Part shown: positions 41,180 to 50,057 of the stretch, one piece after another
Layout of the letters: every line of letters starts with the position of its first letter
How positions within the stretch are numbered: the first letter of the stretch is position 1
Assembly (NCBI GenBank): GCA_027484915.1
Contig: JAIXSA010000158.1
Coordinates: forward strand, 1-60,788
DNA length: 60,788 nt
Reading direction: 5' to 3'
From: Paracoccaceae bacterium
Lineage (GTDB): Bacteria; Pseudomonadota; Alphaproteobacteria; Rhodobacterales; Rhodobacteraceae
Notes under the pieces: generated by a model
Told to the model about the DNA's origin: nothing
The model's database searches: none
Seen by the model: the letters and a program-made list of their open reading frames with translations, nothing else
Translations under genes and position numbers: made by a program

Positions 41180-42541
41180 TCAGCCCTGCAGAAGGCGGCG
41201 CAGAAGCTGCAGATCGTCGGCAAGCTGGCTGTCGATGGTCATCAGCTCTTCGATCTTGCGCACGCCGTGCATGATCGTGGTGTGGTCGCGGCCCCCGAAG
41301 CGGCGACCGATCTCCGGCAAGGACCGCGGAGTCAGCTGCTTGGACAGATACATCGCCACCTGGCGCGGCCGCGCGATGTTGCGCAGGCGCTTCGGTCCGA
41401 TCATGTCCGAAAGGCGGATGTTGTAGTGTTCGGCCACCTTGCGCTGGATCTCCTCGATCGACAGCTTGCGGTCCGACGAGCGCAGGATGTCGGCCAGGCA
41501 ATCCTGGGCGAGGTCAAGCGTGATCTCGCGGCCCACCAGCGAGGCGAAGGCGAAGAGGCGGGTCAGCGCGCCTTCCAGCACGCGGACGTTGGTGGTGATG
41601 CGATGGGCGAGGAACTCCAGTACGCCATCGGAGAGGACGAGGCCCTTGTACTGCGAGCGGTAGAAATCGACCTTCTGCTGCAGGATACCGAGCCGCAGTT
41701 CGTAATCGGTCGGGTGCAGATCGACGACAAGTCCGCACTGCAGGCGCGACTTGATGCGTTCCTCGAGATCCTTGATCTCGCCCGGGGCGCGGTCGGCCGA
41801 GATGACGATCTGCTTGTTCTGATCCACCAGCGCGTTGAACGTGTGGAAGAATTCCTCTTGCGTGGAGTCCTTGCCGGCGATGAACTGCACGTCGTCGACC
41901 ATCAGGACGTCGACCGAACGGAACAGTTCCTTGAAGTCCATGACCTGCCGTTCGCGCAGGGCCTGCACGAAGCGGTACATGAACTGCTCGGCAGACAGGT
42001 AGAGCACGCGCAGTTCAGGACGGCGGGCCGAAAGCTCATGAGCGATGGCGTGCATGAGGTGGGTCTTGCCGAGGCCGACGCCGCCATAAAGGAAGAGGGG
42101 GTTGAACGTCACCGGGCCACCTTCGGCCACCCGACGGGCGGCGGCGTGGGCAAGCTCGTTGGGTTTGCCGACGACGAAACTGTCGAAGGTGAAGCGGGCA
42201 TCCAGCGGTGCGCCGGGAAGCTCTTCGTCCGCGGCACGGGCGCGGGCGGGTTTTGCAGCGGGTTTCGCGGCCACTTGCGCTGGACGCGCCTCGGCCACAG
42301 CGGTGCCGACCGCAAACTCGACCCGATCGACCAAGGCACCCGCCGAGGTCAGCTGGGTGCGGATATGGTCGGCATAGTTGCGCTGGACCCAGTCACCGAA
42401 GAAGATCGTCGGCACTTCAAAGCGCGCGACGCCGTTCTTCAGGTGGGACAGCTTGAGGGGTTCGATCCAGGTGACATAATTGTTCTTGCCGACACGCTTG
42501 ATCAGCTCTTCGCGAACCTGCCCCCAGGTTTCATTCGTCAT
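41180..42541 (-). CDS. dnaA: Chromosomal replication initiator DnaA
   Basis: DnaA binds the origin and opens it. The AAA+ domain (TFDSFVVGKPNELAHAAARRVAEG, Walker A YGGVGLGKTHLMHAIAHE, Walker B VDVLMVDDVQFIAGKDSTQEEFFHTFN) and the C-terminal DNA-binding domain with FGGRDHTTIMHGVRKIEEL are complete; an N-terminal helicase-interaction domain starts MTNETWGQVREELI. At 453 residues it is typical. rpsT lies 522 bp upstream on the same strand, the usual alphaproteobacterial order. Confidence 0.98.
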   Translation of the reverse strand: MTNETWGQVREELIKRVGKNNYVTWIEPLKLSHLKNGVARFEVPTIFFGDWVQRNYADHIRTQLTSAGALVDRVEFAVGTAVAEARPAQVAAKPAAKPARARAADEELPGAPLDARFTFDSFVVGKPNELAHAAARRVAEGGPVTFNPLFLYGGVGLGKTHLMHAIAHELSARRPELRVLYLSAEQFMYRFVQALRERQVMDFKELFRSVDVLMVDDVQFIAGKDSTQEEFFHTFNALVDQNKQIVISADRAPGEIKDLEERIKSRLQCGLVVDLHPTDYELRLGILQQKVDFYRSQYKGLVLSDGVLEFLAHRITTNVRVLEGALTRLFAFASLVGREITLDLAQDCLADILRSSDRKLSIEEIQRKVAEHYNIRLSDMIGPKRLRNIARPRQVAMYLSKQLTPRSLPEIGRRFGGRDHTTIMHGVRKIEELMTIDSQLADDLQLLRRLLQG

Positions 42542-43063
42542 TCTTTAACCTGCCAATATCCCCGGACCGGCACAGGCTGCCGACCCTCTCCTGTCGTGTC
42601 TTCCACGAGCCGCTTCGTGCATGCCCCGCGCTGGCCGGAGAAATCGGCCTGCCAGTCTGGACCTGTCAGAGGGACTGAACAACCGCATAACAAAGGATCC
42701 CGGCAAGCAGGTGCCTTTGCCATACGGACGGAGTAGCTTGGCTGCTACTTCCAACCAATTGATCGCAAACGGAAAACTCAAATAATTCGCCCATCAGGCG
42801 CCGTCTCTGTGCAGCAGTTTTCCTTTTGCGACCCGTTCATGTCCCCCAAGACGAAGTGAATCGCCTAAGCACGCTAGCAACGCCTGCACGGGGTCTGCAA
42901 CCGAACAACGCGCTTGACAGAGATTAACGAAAATCGAATCCGAAGGCTCTGGCAAATCGGCAACGGGGGGTCGAAACCGCGCATCCGAAAAGCGCACAAA
43001 TGCCGAAGGGCGCAGCCCATGCGGGTGCGCCCTTGCTGTTCCGGATTCGTCCAGATGGACGGG
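42542..43063. promoter_or_regulatory. dnaA 5' region: promoter, GANTC sites, rpsT hairpin
   Basis: This 522-bp stretch upstream of dnaA has no supported gene. It contains GANTC sites at 42858-42862 and 42936-42940, and the rpsT 3' hairpin at 43006-43034. On the minus strand TTGCAG and TAGCGT about 18 bp apart near 42870-42900 could be the dnaA promoter. I see no sequence close to the DnaA box (TTATNCACA) on either strand, so an origin here is not supported. A slightly AT-rich section lies around 42740-42790. Confidence 0.5.
43006..43034 (-). terminator. Hairpin after rpsT
   Basis: AAGGGCGCA (43006-43014) and TGCGCCCTT (43026-43034) form a perfect 9-bp stem about 30 bp past the rpsT stop. The following minus-strand bases are only mildly T-rich (CGGCATTTG), so termination is likely but not certain. 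Confidence 0.6.
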
Positions 43064-43339
43064 TCAGACCTGGGTGGTGGCGACGGCCTTCACGCGCGAG
43101 GCGAGGCGCGACATTTTCCGCGCGACGGTGTTCTTGTGCAGCACACCCTTCGTCACACCGCGGGCGAGTTCCGGCTGGGCGGCCTTCAGCGCGGCCTGGG
43201 CGGCTTCGCCGTTGCCAGAAGCGATAGCTTCTTCAACCTTGCGGAGGAAGGTGCGGATGCGCGAGCGGCGGGCCTTGTTGATGGCATAGCGGGCTTCCGA
43301 CTGGCGGGCGCGCTTCTTGGACTGTTCAGTATTGGCCAT
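43064..43339 (-). CDS. rpsT: 30S ribosomal protein S20
   Basis: The 91-residue basic protein starts [39 protein letters not shown] and ends [17 protein letters not shown], the pattern of S20. It binds 16S rRNA in the body of the small subunit. The ATG at 43339 is preceded by AGGAAG. The open frame runs further upstream but without similarity. It precedes dnaA, as in most alphaproteobacteria. Confidence 0.97.
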   Translation of the reverse strand: MANTEQSKKRARQSEARYAINKARRSRIRTFLRKVEEAIASGNGEAAQAALKAAQPELARGVTKGVLHKNTVARKMSRLASRVKAVATTQV

Positions 43340-43494
43340 GATGGCTTCCTTGCGGTCTATCGGTTTCAATTCTGTCGCACGAAAGACCAGAAGGCCCCAT
43401 CCGGAAGGATGGATCTGATTCTTGCCTAAGCGGGCCCACGCGCATGTGGGGCGGCCTATAGACCAAGGCTCGGGGAAAGGAAAGCCCCAAGGCG

Positions 43495-44538
43495 TCAGCC
43501 GTCCACCGGTCTGGCCGGAGCTGCCCCGGGCCAAAGGAGGCGCTGGTCGCCGCCCAGCTTGGAATTGCCCAGTTCCTTGATCTTGTCCGCCCGCGCCGCG
43601 ATCTGCGGGTCGGGGTCAATCGTCAGGTAAGCCGGGATCCAGGCCAGTTCGAAGTCACGCGCCTTGCGGGGGCCACCGACGGTCTGCGTCTCGCCGGTGA
43701 TCTTCTGCACCGCCGAGGGGTCGTCCAGCCCGTCGAGCGTAAAGGCAACGATGCGCGTGAGGGCACCATCGCAGGTGGCAAGAAGATCGGGTCGCCGGTC
43801 CTGCAGCAGCGCTGCGCTGGTCACGAGTGGCGCGACGGCATGCAGCTGGTAATGCAGCGCCAGCTTTCCGCGCCACATCTCGTTCGGCAGGCTGCCGTCA
43901 GGGTTGGCGGTGCAGGCGACGAGGCGCAGCGTGTTGGCGCCCCAGTCGATCAGGGTGGGGTCGTCCAGCACCAAGCCGACCCTGGTGACGGCAAGCCCGG
44001 CCCAGGCACGCAGGTTGTTCTGCGAGGCGCGGGGCGGGGCTTCGGTGTCGAAATAGGCCATCGTCTCGCGCGACCGAGCCAGAAGCCAGGCCTCGATCTC
44101 GGCCTTCCCCTCGGGCTGGGGCACGACCTTCAGCGCGGCGGCGTAGGCGAAGGCGATACCCCCCACCCGCGAGGGGGCGGATAGGTTCGCCCCCTGCGTC
44201 TGCAGATCGCTTAGCGCATCAGCCTTGGCCCAGACGTAGATGCTGTCCATCACGCAGGTAGCGGCCTTCTGTGCCGCGTCCGGCTTGGTGTCCAGCTCGT
44301 TCAGGATGTTGGTCTGCTTGGCAAGTTCGGTGATGAAATCGTCGATCGGCTTCAGGGCCGCAGTCACGGCCTTGTCGCTTTCCTCGTCAAAGTCGCTGCG
44401 GTTCTTGCTGTCGTCGGTGTAGCGGCTGCCGAAGCCCAAAGCGACGACAGGTTTGGCCTCCTCGGGGCATTTCGGTGCCTCTTCGGCCGCCAGCGGACTG
44501 GCGAGGAGGAGGAGCAAGGCAAAAGATCGCGTGGTCAT
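43495..44538 (-). CDS. AlgL-like (PL5 alginate lyase family) protein, catalytic residues altered
   Basis: The 347-residue periplasmic protein (signal peptide to about residue 19) aligns with Pseudomonas AlgL by eye: [20 protein letters not shown] with AlgL's [34 protein letters not shown] with the QGFLPNELKRRQRAL region, and the conserved SKLGGDQ near the end. But residues remembered as catalytic in AlgL differ: His202 of NNHSYW becomes L176, Arg249 becomes L226, Tyr256 becomes H233, and Lys66 appears to be R39; W179 matches Trp205. It may bind polymer without cutting it. It is the last gene of the operon and overlaps the 909-residue gene (ATGA). Confidence 0.75.
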   Translation of the reverse strand: MTTRSFALLLLLASPLAAEEAPKCPEEAKPVVALGFGSRYTDDSKNRSDFDEESDKAVTAALKPIDDFITELAKQTNILNELDTKPDAAQKAATCVMDSIYVWAKADALSDLQTQGANLSAPSRVGGIAFAYAAALKVVPQPEGKAEIEAWLLARSRETMAYFDTEAPPRASQNNLRAWAGLAVTRVGLVLDDPTLIDWGANTLRLVACTANPDGSLPNEMWRGKLALHYQLHAVAPLVTSAALLQDRRPDLLATCDGALTRIVAFTLDGLDDPSAVQKITGETQTVGGPRKARDFELAWIPAYLTIDPDPQIAARADKIKELGNSKLGGDQRLLWPGAAPARPVDG

Positions 44539-47264
44539 TGGTTGACCTCCGTCGAAAGTTTCAGGGAGCGCAGGCGTTGCGCGGCATCTTCGCTGCCAAG
44601 GTCGGCGGCCTCTTGCAGCCAGTCCAGCGCCTCGTCCCGCGAGGGGTCGGTGCCGATGCCGAAGACCAGCGCCTCGGCGTAGTCGACCATCGCGGCAGGC
44701 TCGCCCGCCTCGGCGGCGCGGCGAAGCCAGTCGGTCGATTCCAGAACGCCTGCCGGGGTGGTGGCGGCCTTGCGCAGGATCAGGGCGTATTCGCGCATGG
44801 CGATGGCACTGCCGGATTCGGCTGCCGAGAGGTAAAGCGCGGTCTCGTCGATGGTCCGGTCGGCGATGGCGCGGATTTCCGGCGTGGCGGCGCGCAGGCG
44901 CGCCAGCGTGCCGGGCAGGTCCTCGGGCGCGCTGAAGCGGACAAGGTCCTCGAACAGCGCCGCAGACCGTGCGGGGTCGTATTGGGGCGACGACCGGCGC
45001 GAGTAGATGTTGAGCAGCCGGTGGATTGCGGTGCGGCTGCCTTCTTCCCGCGCTGCCTCATAGTAGGCCAGGATCTTCGGCTGGTCGGCGTCGGTGCCGT
45101 AGCGGCCGTAGACGTCGGCAAGTTCGGCCAGCGCAAAGCCCTCGCCCGCCGCGAGGTAGTCCGAGATGCGGAGCCAGCGTTCGAAAAGGGTCCGGTCCCC
45201 GACGCGGCCGATGGCTTCGGTCAGGCGAAGCGCCTCGTCGAAAGTGCAGGCGGTGATCGACGTGGCGCGGGTCAGGTAGTCGGCATAGACGGTGCGGTCC
45301 TTGATCAGCGGCAGGGCCAGGAGCAGCGCATCGAAATCGCCACGTGCATCCACGATGTCGCCGTATCTGTCCATGACTGCGGCCAGGCTGGGAAAGGTGT
45401 CGGGATCGGCCAAGGGCAGCATCGCAAGCGCATCGCCGACACCCCGGTCGGCCAGGGGCAACAGGATTTCCAGCGCCTCGGCCTGTGTTGCGGATGTCGC
45501 AAAGCCCTCTTCCAGCAGGGCCTCGGCGAACTGGGTTGCCGCAGAGGGTTCGCCCAGCGCGACGGCCTTGCGAAAGAGATCCAGCACCGCGCCGCGTTCG
45601 GCGGGGGTGTCCGCGGCCTTCATCGCCAGCGCGGCACGGGCGGTGGTCACACCGGGGAACCGGGTGGCGTAGTCCTCCCAGAAGGCCAGCGTCGCGGCCG
45701 GGGCCTGGCGCTGTTCCAGAAGATACATGTACTGCGCGATGGCGGTGATCCGGCCAGTCAGGGCCTGGGTCTGGATCTCGGCCTCGGCGATGGGATCGGG
45801 GGTTGCCGCAAGGCCGGCCAGTTCTTCCGGCGAAAAGTCTACGGCCTCGGTTGCGGTGCTGTCGGCGACCTGGACCCAATAGTCGGCCTCTTCGACCTGG
45901 GGCGCATCGGGGGCGCGGCAGATGAAGCCGCTGGAAAGCTGCTGCATCGGGTCAACTTCTCCGGAACTGACCACGGCCTGCATCAGCCGGTCCATCACGG
46001 AATAGAACTCTTCCGGGGTGCGGGCGGTGCGGAACTTCATCGGCGCGGTCCGTTCCATCGCGGCGTATTCGCCAAGGTCAATGGCCCGTTCCAGAAGCTT
46101 CAGCGCCTCGGCCTCGCCAGCCCAGCGGCCCTTGTCGGCCAGCACCTTGTCGGCCATCGCGATCAGCGACCAGGCCGGCGCGTCCGGGGTCTGGACCAGA
46201 TTTGCAAGCGCCTTGCTGTAGCGGGGGACCCAGTCCGGATTTCTCCGCGCCTGGGCCTGAAGGAAGAGGACGTGGCTGGCCGCGCCCGAGGACCAGGCTT
46301 CCCCGGCCGAGCTGTACAGGGCCTCGGCGGTTTCCAGGTCACGCGGCACCAGCGCGCCGTCGGCCTCGATGCGGGCAAGTGCGACCTGGGCATACGGCAG
46401 CCCGGCATCGGCTGCGGCGGTCAGGTAGCGCAGAAGGGTGTCGTTGTCCTTGGGCAGATCCTCGGCCCGCAGGTGAATCTCGGCCACTCGCCAGGCCGAA
46501 AGCGCATCGCCAAGGTCGGCGGAAAAGCGGTACCAGCGTTCGGACAGGACCGGGTCACGGGTGACGATGTCGCCGTTCATGTATTCCCGCGCGATCCGGT
46601 TCACGCGGTCGCAGATCAGCGGGTCAAGCTTGCCGACCAGCGCACCGAAGGCCATCGTGACGCCCAGTTCGGGGGGGACATCCCAGCCCTTGACCGGGTT
46701 GCCCTGAATCTCGCGTTCGACCAGTTGCAGGATGGCGTCGGCATTGCCGCCAAACCCGGCCTGCAGAAGCAGCTCTTCGCCCTTGGCCACGTCACGTTCG
46801 ATCCCGACACCGCGCATCAGATACCCGGCAAGCAGGTGCTGCGCCCGGGGGGTCTGGCGCAGGTCCAGCGCGGCAAGCTGTTCCACCAGCCGCTCGCGCT
46901 GCAGGTCCGCGACCTGTCCGGTAGCCACCAGAAGCTCTATCCGATCGATCAGCATGTTGGCTGGCGAATACTGCGGGTCGATGCTGCGGAAGTTCGACTG
47001 CACCGCATCGACCGTGTCGAACCAGCGCTGCGGGTCCAACTCGATCAAGCGGCGGAAGTCGCGCTTGATGATCGCGGTATCGGTTTCGGGAAGGGCGTCG
47101 AGGGTGACGCCCTCCCATTTCGCCACCAGCGCTTCATCCGAGGGCCGGGGTTCGCAGACTTTGCCGGTTTCAAGCGCGGGCGGCTCGAAGACAAGGTCCA
47201 CGGTCTGCGCCCCTGCCTCGGCGGGCAGAGCCAGGATCAGAAGTGTGGCGAGGATGCGCTGCAT
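44535..47264 (-). CDS. Large periplasmic Sel1/TPR-repeat protein, candidate AlgK replacement
   Basis: A 909-residue protein with a Sec signal peptide (cleavage after AGAQ, about residue 20) and no lipobox. Nearly the whole length is made of Sel1-like repeats, recognised by recurring A-x-x-x-G-D/S-x-x-A-x-x-x-L patterns (for example GDALSAWRVAEIHLRAEDLP, YAQVALARIEADGAL, AAMVDYAEALVFGIGTDPSRDEALDWLQEAADLG). In Pseudomonas the Sel1-repeat lipoprotein AlgK stabilises the export complex and binds the porin AlgE; this protein is twice as long, not lipidated and likely has a related scaffolding role. The gene lies between algF and the algL-like gene. Confidence 0.75.
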   Translation of the reverse strand: MQRILATLLILALPAEAGAQTVDLVFEPPALETGKVCEPRPSDEALVAKWEGVTLDALPETDTAIIKRDFRRLIELDPQRWFDTVDAVQSNFRSIDPQYSPANMLIDRIELLVATGQVADLQRERLVEQLAALDLRQTPRAQHLLAGYLMRGVGIERDVAKGEELLLQAGFGGNADAILQLVEREIQGNPVKGWDVPPELGVTMAFGALVGKLDPLICDRVNRIAREYMNGDIVTRDPVLSERWYRFSADLGDALSAWRVAEIHLRAEDLPKDNDTLLRYLTAAADAGLPYAQVALARIEADGALVPRDLETAEALYSSAGEAWSSGAASHVLFLQAQARRNPDWVPRYSKALANLVQTPDAPAWSLIAMADKVLADKGRWAGEAEALKLLERAIDLGEYAAMERTAPMKFRTARTPEEFYSVMDRLMQAVVSSGEVDPMQQLSSGFICRAPDAPQVEEADYWVQVADSTATEAVDFSPEELAGLAATPDPIAEAEIQTQALTGRITAIAQYMYLLEQRQAPAATLAFWEDYATRFPGVTTARAALAMKAADTPAERGAVLDLFRKAVALGEPSAATQFAEALLEEGFATSATQAEALEILLPLADRGVGDALAMLPLADPDTFPSLAAVMDRYGDIVDARGDFDALLLALPLIKDRTVYADYLTRATSITACTFDEALRLTEAIGRVGDRTLFERWLRISDYLAAGEGFALAELADVYGRYGTDADQPKILAYYEAAREEGSRTAIHRLLNIYSRRSSPQYDPARSAALFEDLVRFSAPEDLPGTLARLRAATPEIRAIADRTIDETALYLSAAESGSAIAMREYALILRKAATTPAGVLESTDWLRRAAEAGEPAAMVDYAEALVFGIGTDPSRDEALDWLQEAADLGSEDAAQRLRSLKLSTEVNQ

Positions 47265-47281
47265 GGGCTTGGGCCCTCCGG

Positions 47282-47911
47282 TCAGGGTTGCTTGGCCAGG
47301 GCGTTCGGCGTGACGGTGGCGGTGTAGCTGCCGCCGGTGCCGGACAGGACGATGGCCACGCCCTCGCGCCGCTTGAGGTCGACGGCCGGAACGGTGGCGA
47401 CCACGGTCTCGCCGTCGCGGACTTCGAAATCCAGCGTCAGCGGGGCCTTCAGCGCCACTGCGCCGCCCGTGCTGGGGGCGATGCCTTCGATCGCAATGGC
47501 CTTGGCTTGCGGCACATAAAGGTCGGCGGACGCGATGTCCGAAAGGTTGTAGAACGTCACATCGGCCTGTGCCGGGTTGCGGGTGATCTTGTCGACCACC
47601 AGCGCCGAAGTTCCATCGGCGCCGACGACGAAGGAATAGAAGGTGGCGGGCTGGATCGCCTCGGTCGCCGTGGTCTCGCCCGAGGTGATGCGGACCTCGG
47701 TCTCGCCGTCGATGACGACATAGGGGGTGACGCCCTTTTCGACCCGGTCGAAGCTGGCGGACTGAATCACCGCGACCGAGGCCGAGGCGTCGACGACGCG
47801 GACAAAGCTGGACTTGGGGTTTGCCACGTCTTCGTAGAGGCTGGCGTCCTGGGCCGTCACAGCGGATGCGGCAAGGATCAGGAACGGAAGGGTCAGGTGG
47901 ATGCGTTTCAC
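47282..47911 (-). CDS. algF: Alginate O-acetylation protein AlgF
   Basis: The 209-residue protein has a signal peptide (to about residue 20) and the AlgF opening of the mature form, ASLYEDVANPKSSFVRVVDA, which matches the GLYGPTAPKGSTFVRLYNA region of the Pseudomonas protein. It is a periplasmic adaptor of the acetylation machinery. The GTG start at 47911 overlaps the algX stop (GTGA), and AGGAG lies at suitable spacing; the ATG at 47938 would give a longer N-terminus inside algX. Confidence 0.87.
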   Translation of the reverse strand: MKRIHLTLPFLILAASAVTAQDASLYEDVANPKSSFVRVVDASASVAVIQSASFDRVEKGVTPYVVIDGETEVRITSGETTATEAIQPATFYSFVVGADGTSALVVDKITRNPAQADVTFYNLSDIASADLYVPQAKAIAIEGIAPSTGGAVALKAPLTLDFEVRDGETVVATVPAVDLKRREGVAIVLSGTGGSYTATVTPNALAKQP

Positions 47912-49290
47912 GACGCGTCTCCTTTCTGGGTGGGACAAAGGGTAAGGGCGGAAGTGTCGGTCAGCGGCCTGTCAAAGCGGACGGACACATGGACAAGATC
48001 GGGGTGCCAATAGGGTTCCAGCTTCAGGAAGAAGCGGCCAGTGGCCCGCAGGCGGTCGGACCGTTCGATGCGCACGGATCGGCGGATGCCCGCCTTGGTC
48101 TCGAACGTGACATCAGCCACCCGCGCTCCTTCGCCGCCGTGGTCGAAGAGGAAGGCGTCCTGCGGTTTCAGCTGACCCGGCTGGAAGCTGGCGGTCAGGG
48201 CGTTGTCGGCAGCCGTCGTTTCGGTGGCGATGTCGCAGGCGGGGCCGGCAGCGACGATCAGTTCGTCCATCGGCACGGGGCCGAACTGGGCAAGGCTGTT
48301 GTAGATCGGGTTTTCCCAGACCAGGAAGGTCGGGCGGTCCTCGGCGAATTCGCGCGAGGTGAGGTAGGAGGTCATCGAGCCGAACTGGTTGCCACCGGTG
48401 ATGGCATAGTTGACCGCCTCGATCCCGGTGTATTCGGACAGGAACCCGGCGAAGTTGTTGATGCTGCTGTCAGAAAAGGAAGTGCCGACCAGAACCAGGC
48501 TGGCTTCGTCGCTGCCGGTTCCGAAGATGTCCAGCACTTCGCCCTCGGCCGGAGCTTCGGTGGTTTCGGCTGGGGCCTCGTCCGATGCTGCGGGATCGGC
48601 GAAGATGTCGGCGGCAGAGAGGTCCGCACCCGAGGCCTGGGTCGTGACCCAGGTGGTCGCTTTGACCTGCGGCAGGGTTTCCTTGCAATAGGTCTGCAAT
48701 TCGCGGCGCAGACCGGAGAAGGCGATCTCGGGCGCGGCTTCCTGCGAGGTGAATTCCACCGGGGTCACGTCGGCATACGCGGGTAGGCTGCGGATCATCT
48801 CGCCGATGGCTTGGGCGGCAAGGCGCGCGCCCGTGGGTGTCCAGTGGAAGTCGGCTTGGAAGAAGACCTTTTCGTCCAGCTTCGCGGCCAGCATGGCGGT
48901 CATCAGGTCTGGCGCGGGCACACCGGCGGCATTCAGACGATCCGTCACGTCCTTGTAGTTCGCCTGCATCACCGCTGGGTCATAGCCATACTGGGCCGCC
49001 TCGGGCGGAAGATACTGCGGCATCGCCTGACCCTTGGTCGGCACGTTGACGTAGATGAGCGTGGTGCCCTGTTCGGCGAGGACGCGGGTCAGTTGGGCCA
49101 GCTGGGCAACGACGGAATCGTCCATCGGGTGCTGCAGGCGCAGGTCGGACTGGACGCGATAGAAGACGCCATCCGTGCCTTCGATACTGGCCGAGGGGGC
49201 AAGTTCCGTATTGGCGCATCCGAACTGCGAGGGTCCCGCCTGGACGGCGGGGGCGAACAGGACGCAGAAGACAAAAACGGGGCGCATCAT
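47908..49290 (-). CDS. algX: AlgX-like SGNH acetyltransferase
   Basis: A 460-residue periplasmic SGNH-type protein with a C-terminal carbohydrate-binding-like region. The Asp-x-His pair is D147-F-H149 (ADFHWTPTGA) and the nucleophile Ser is probably S271 (LVGTSFSD), corresponding to D174, H176 and S269 of Pseudomonas AlgX. It would transfer acetyl groups to the polymer in the periplasm. An acidic Ala/Pro/Thr/Glu-rich insertion (about residues 228-262) lies just ahead of the Ser block. It overlaps the 256-residue gene at its start and algF at its end. Confidence 0.86.
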   Translation of the reverse strand: MMRPVFVFCVLFAPAVQAGPSQFGCANTELAPSASIEGTDGVFYRVQSDLRLQHPMDDSVVAQLAQLTRVLAEQGTTLIYVNVPTKGQAMPQYLPPEAAQYGYDPAVMQANYKDVTDRLNAAGVPAPDLMTAMLAAKLDEKVFFQADFHWTPTGARLAAQAIGEMIRSLPAYADVTPVEFTSQEAAPEIAFSGLRRELQTYCKETLPQVKATTWVTTQASGADLSAADIFADPAASDEAPAETTEAPAEGEVLDIFGTGSDEASLVLVGTSFSDSSINNFAGFLSEYTGIEAVNYAITGGNQFGSMTSYLTSREFAEDRPTFLVWENPIYNSLAQFGPVPMDELIVAAGPACDIATETTAADNALTASFQPGQLKPQDAFLFDHGGEGARVADVTFETKAGIRRSVRIERSDRLRATGRFFLKLEPYWHPDLVHVSVRFDRPLTDTSALTLCPTQKGDAS

Positions 49291-50057
49291 GGGGCGGCTC
49301 CTTCCAGGGTCGGGCGCAGGGGCGGGCGCTTGCTGCTTGCAAGGTCGGGTGAGGCGGCGGGCAGGGAGGCGGGCTGAAGCGCCTCGCCGCCGGGGATTTG
49401 CCGCGAAAGGGCAAGGGCCATCGCCTGAACGCCCGGATCGGGGCTGGCCAGCGCCAGTTCCAGCGCGGGGCGGGCGGCTGCAGGGTCGGGGGGCAGGCCC
49501 AGCTCACCCTGGATATGGCTGAGTGCAAGCTCCATCGCGGCTTTTTCGTCCCCGGCCTGGGCAGCCAGAAGCAGGAGTTCGCGGGCCTTCGGTATGTCGG
49601 TCTCGAAGGGTGCGCCCTGCATCAGCATCCGGGCCAGGCCAGCGGCGGCCCGGGCGTCGCCGCGCCGGGCCGCGCGGTCAAGGACGCCGCGGATGTTGCG
49701 CAGGCGGGCGGGGCCGAACTCGGCCTTCGTGTCGGTCACGGTGGCCAGAAGGCGCGGCAGGGCAAAGTCGCGGCCCTGGTAGACGGCGATGGAATAGTAG
49801 TGCGCCGCATCGTCGACGAAGGCGGGGTCGTTCCGTTCCTCCAGCCGCTTTGCGAAGCGGGCGGCGGCCAGCCCCTCGCCCGCGTCGGCCAGTGAGCGGA
49901 GCTGGACGTCAGACAGTTCCTTTCCCGCAAGCATCGACTTGCGCAACGCCTTCAGCGACGGGCTGCCCGAGATGGCCGGAGGAAGCACCACTTCGGCCCA
50001 GACCGGAACGGGTGCGAGCAGGGCAAGAACAAGCCCGATATGGAGCAGGTTACGCAC
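49287..50057 (-). CDS. Periplasmic Sel1-repeat protein
   Basis: The 256-residue protein has a signal peptide ending PVWA (about residue 21) and Sel1-like repeats in the middle (GEGLAAARFAKRLEER, GDARAAAGLARMLMQGAPFETDIPKARELLLLAAQAGDEKAAMELALSHIQGELG). No lipobox Cys is present. The GTG start at 50057 overlaps the algJ stop (TAA at 50052-50050), and its stop overlaps the algX start (ATGA). In position it replaces algK or algE of Pseudomonas; it may be an adaptor for the acetylation or export assembly. I do not recognise a named family beyond Sel1. Confidence 0.72.
   Translation of the reverse strand: MRNLLHIGLVLALLAPVPVWAEVVLPPAISGSPSLKALRKSMLAGKELSDVQLRSLADAGEGLAAARFAKRLEERNDPAFVDDAAHYYSIAVYQGRDFALPRLLATVTDTKAEFGPARLRNIRGVLDRAARRGDARAAAGLARMLMQGAPFETDIPKARELLLLAAQAGDEKAAMELALSHIQGELGLPPDPAAARPALELALASPDPGVQAMALALSRQIPGGEALQPASLPAASPDLASSKRPPLRPTLEGAAP

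Noticed and set aside
41141-42736. 531-residue plus-strand open frame opposite dnaA
   Set aside because: Antisense to dnaA over its full length, with no family motif.
42542-43063. oriC in the dnaA-rpsT gap
   Set aside because: No recognisable DnaA boxes and no marked AT-rich unwinding element by eye.
44475-47327. 950-residue plus-strand open frame opposite the large Sel1 gene
   Set aside because: It is antisense to a protein with a clear signal peptide and repeats, and is Gly/Arg-rich as expected of a GC-driven shadow frame.
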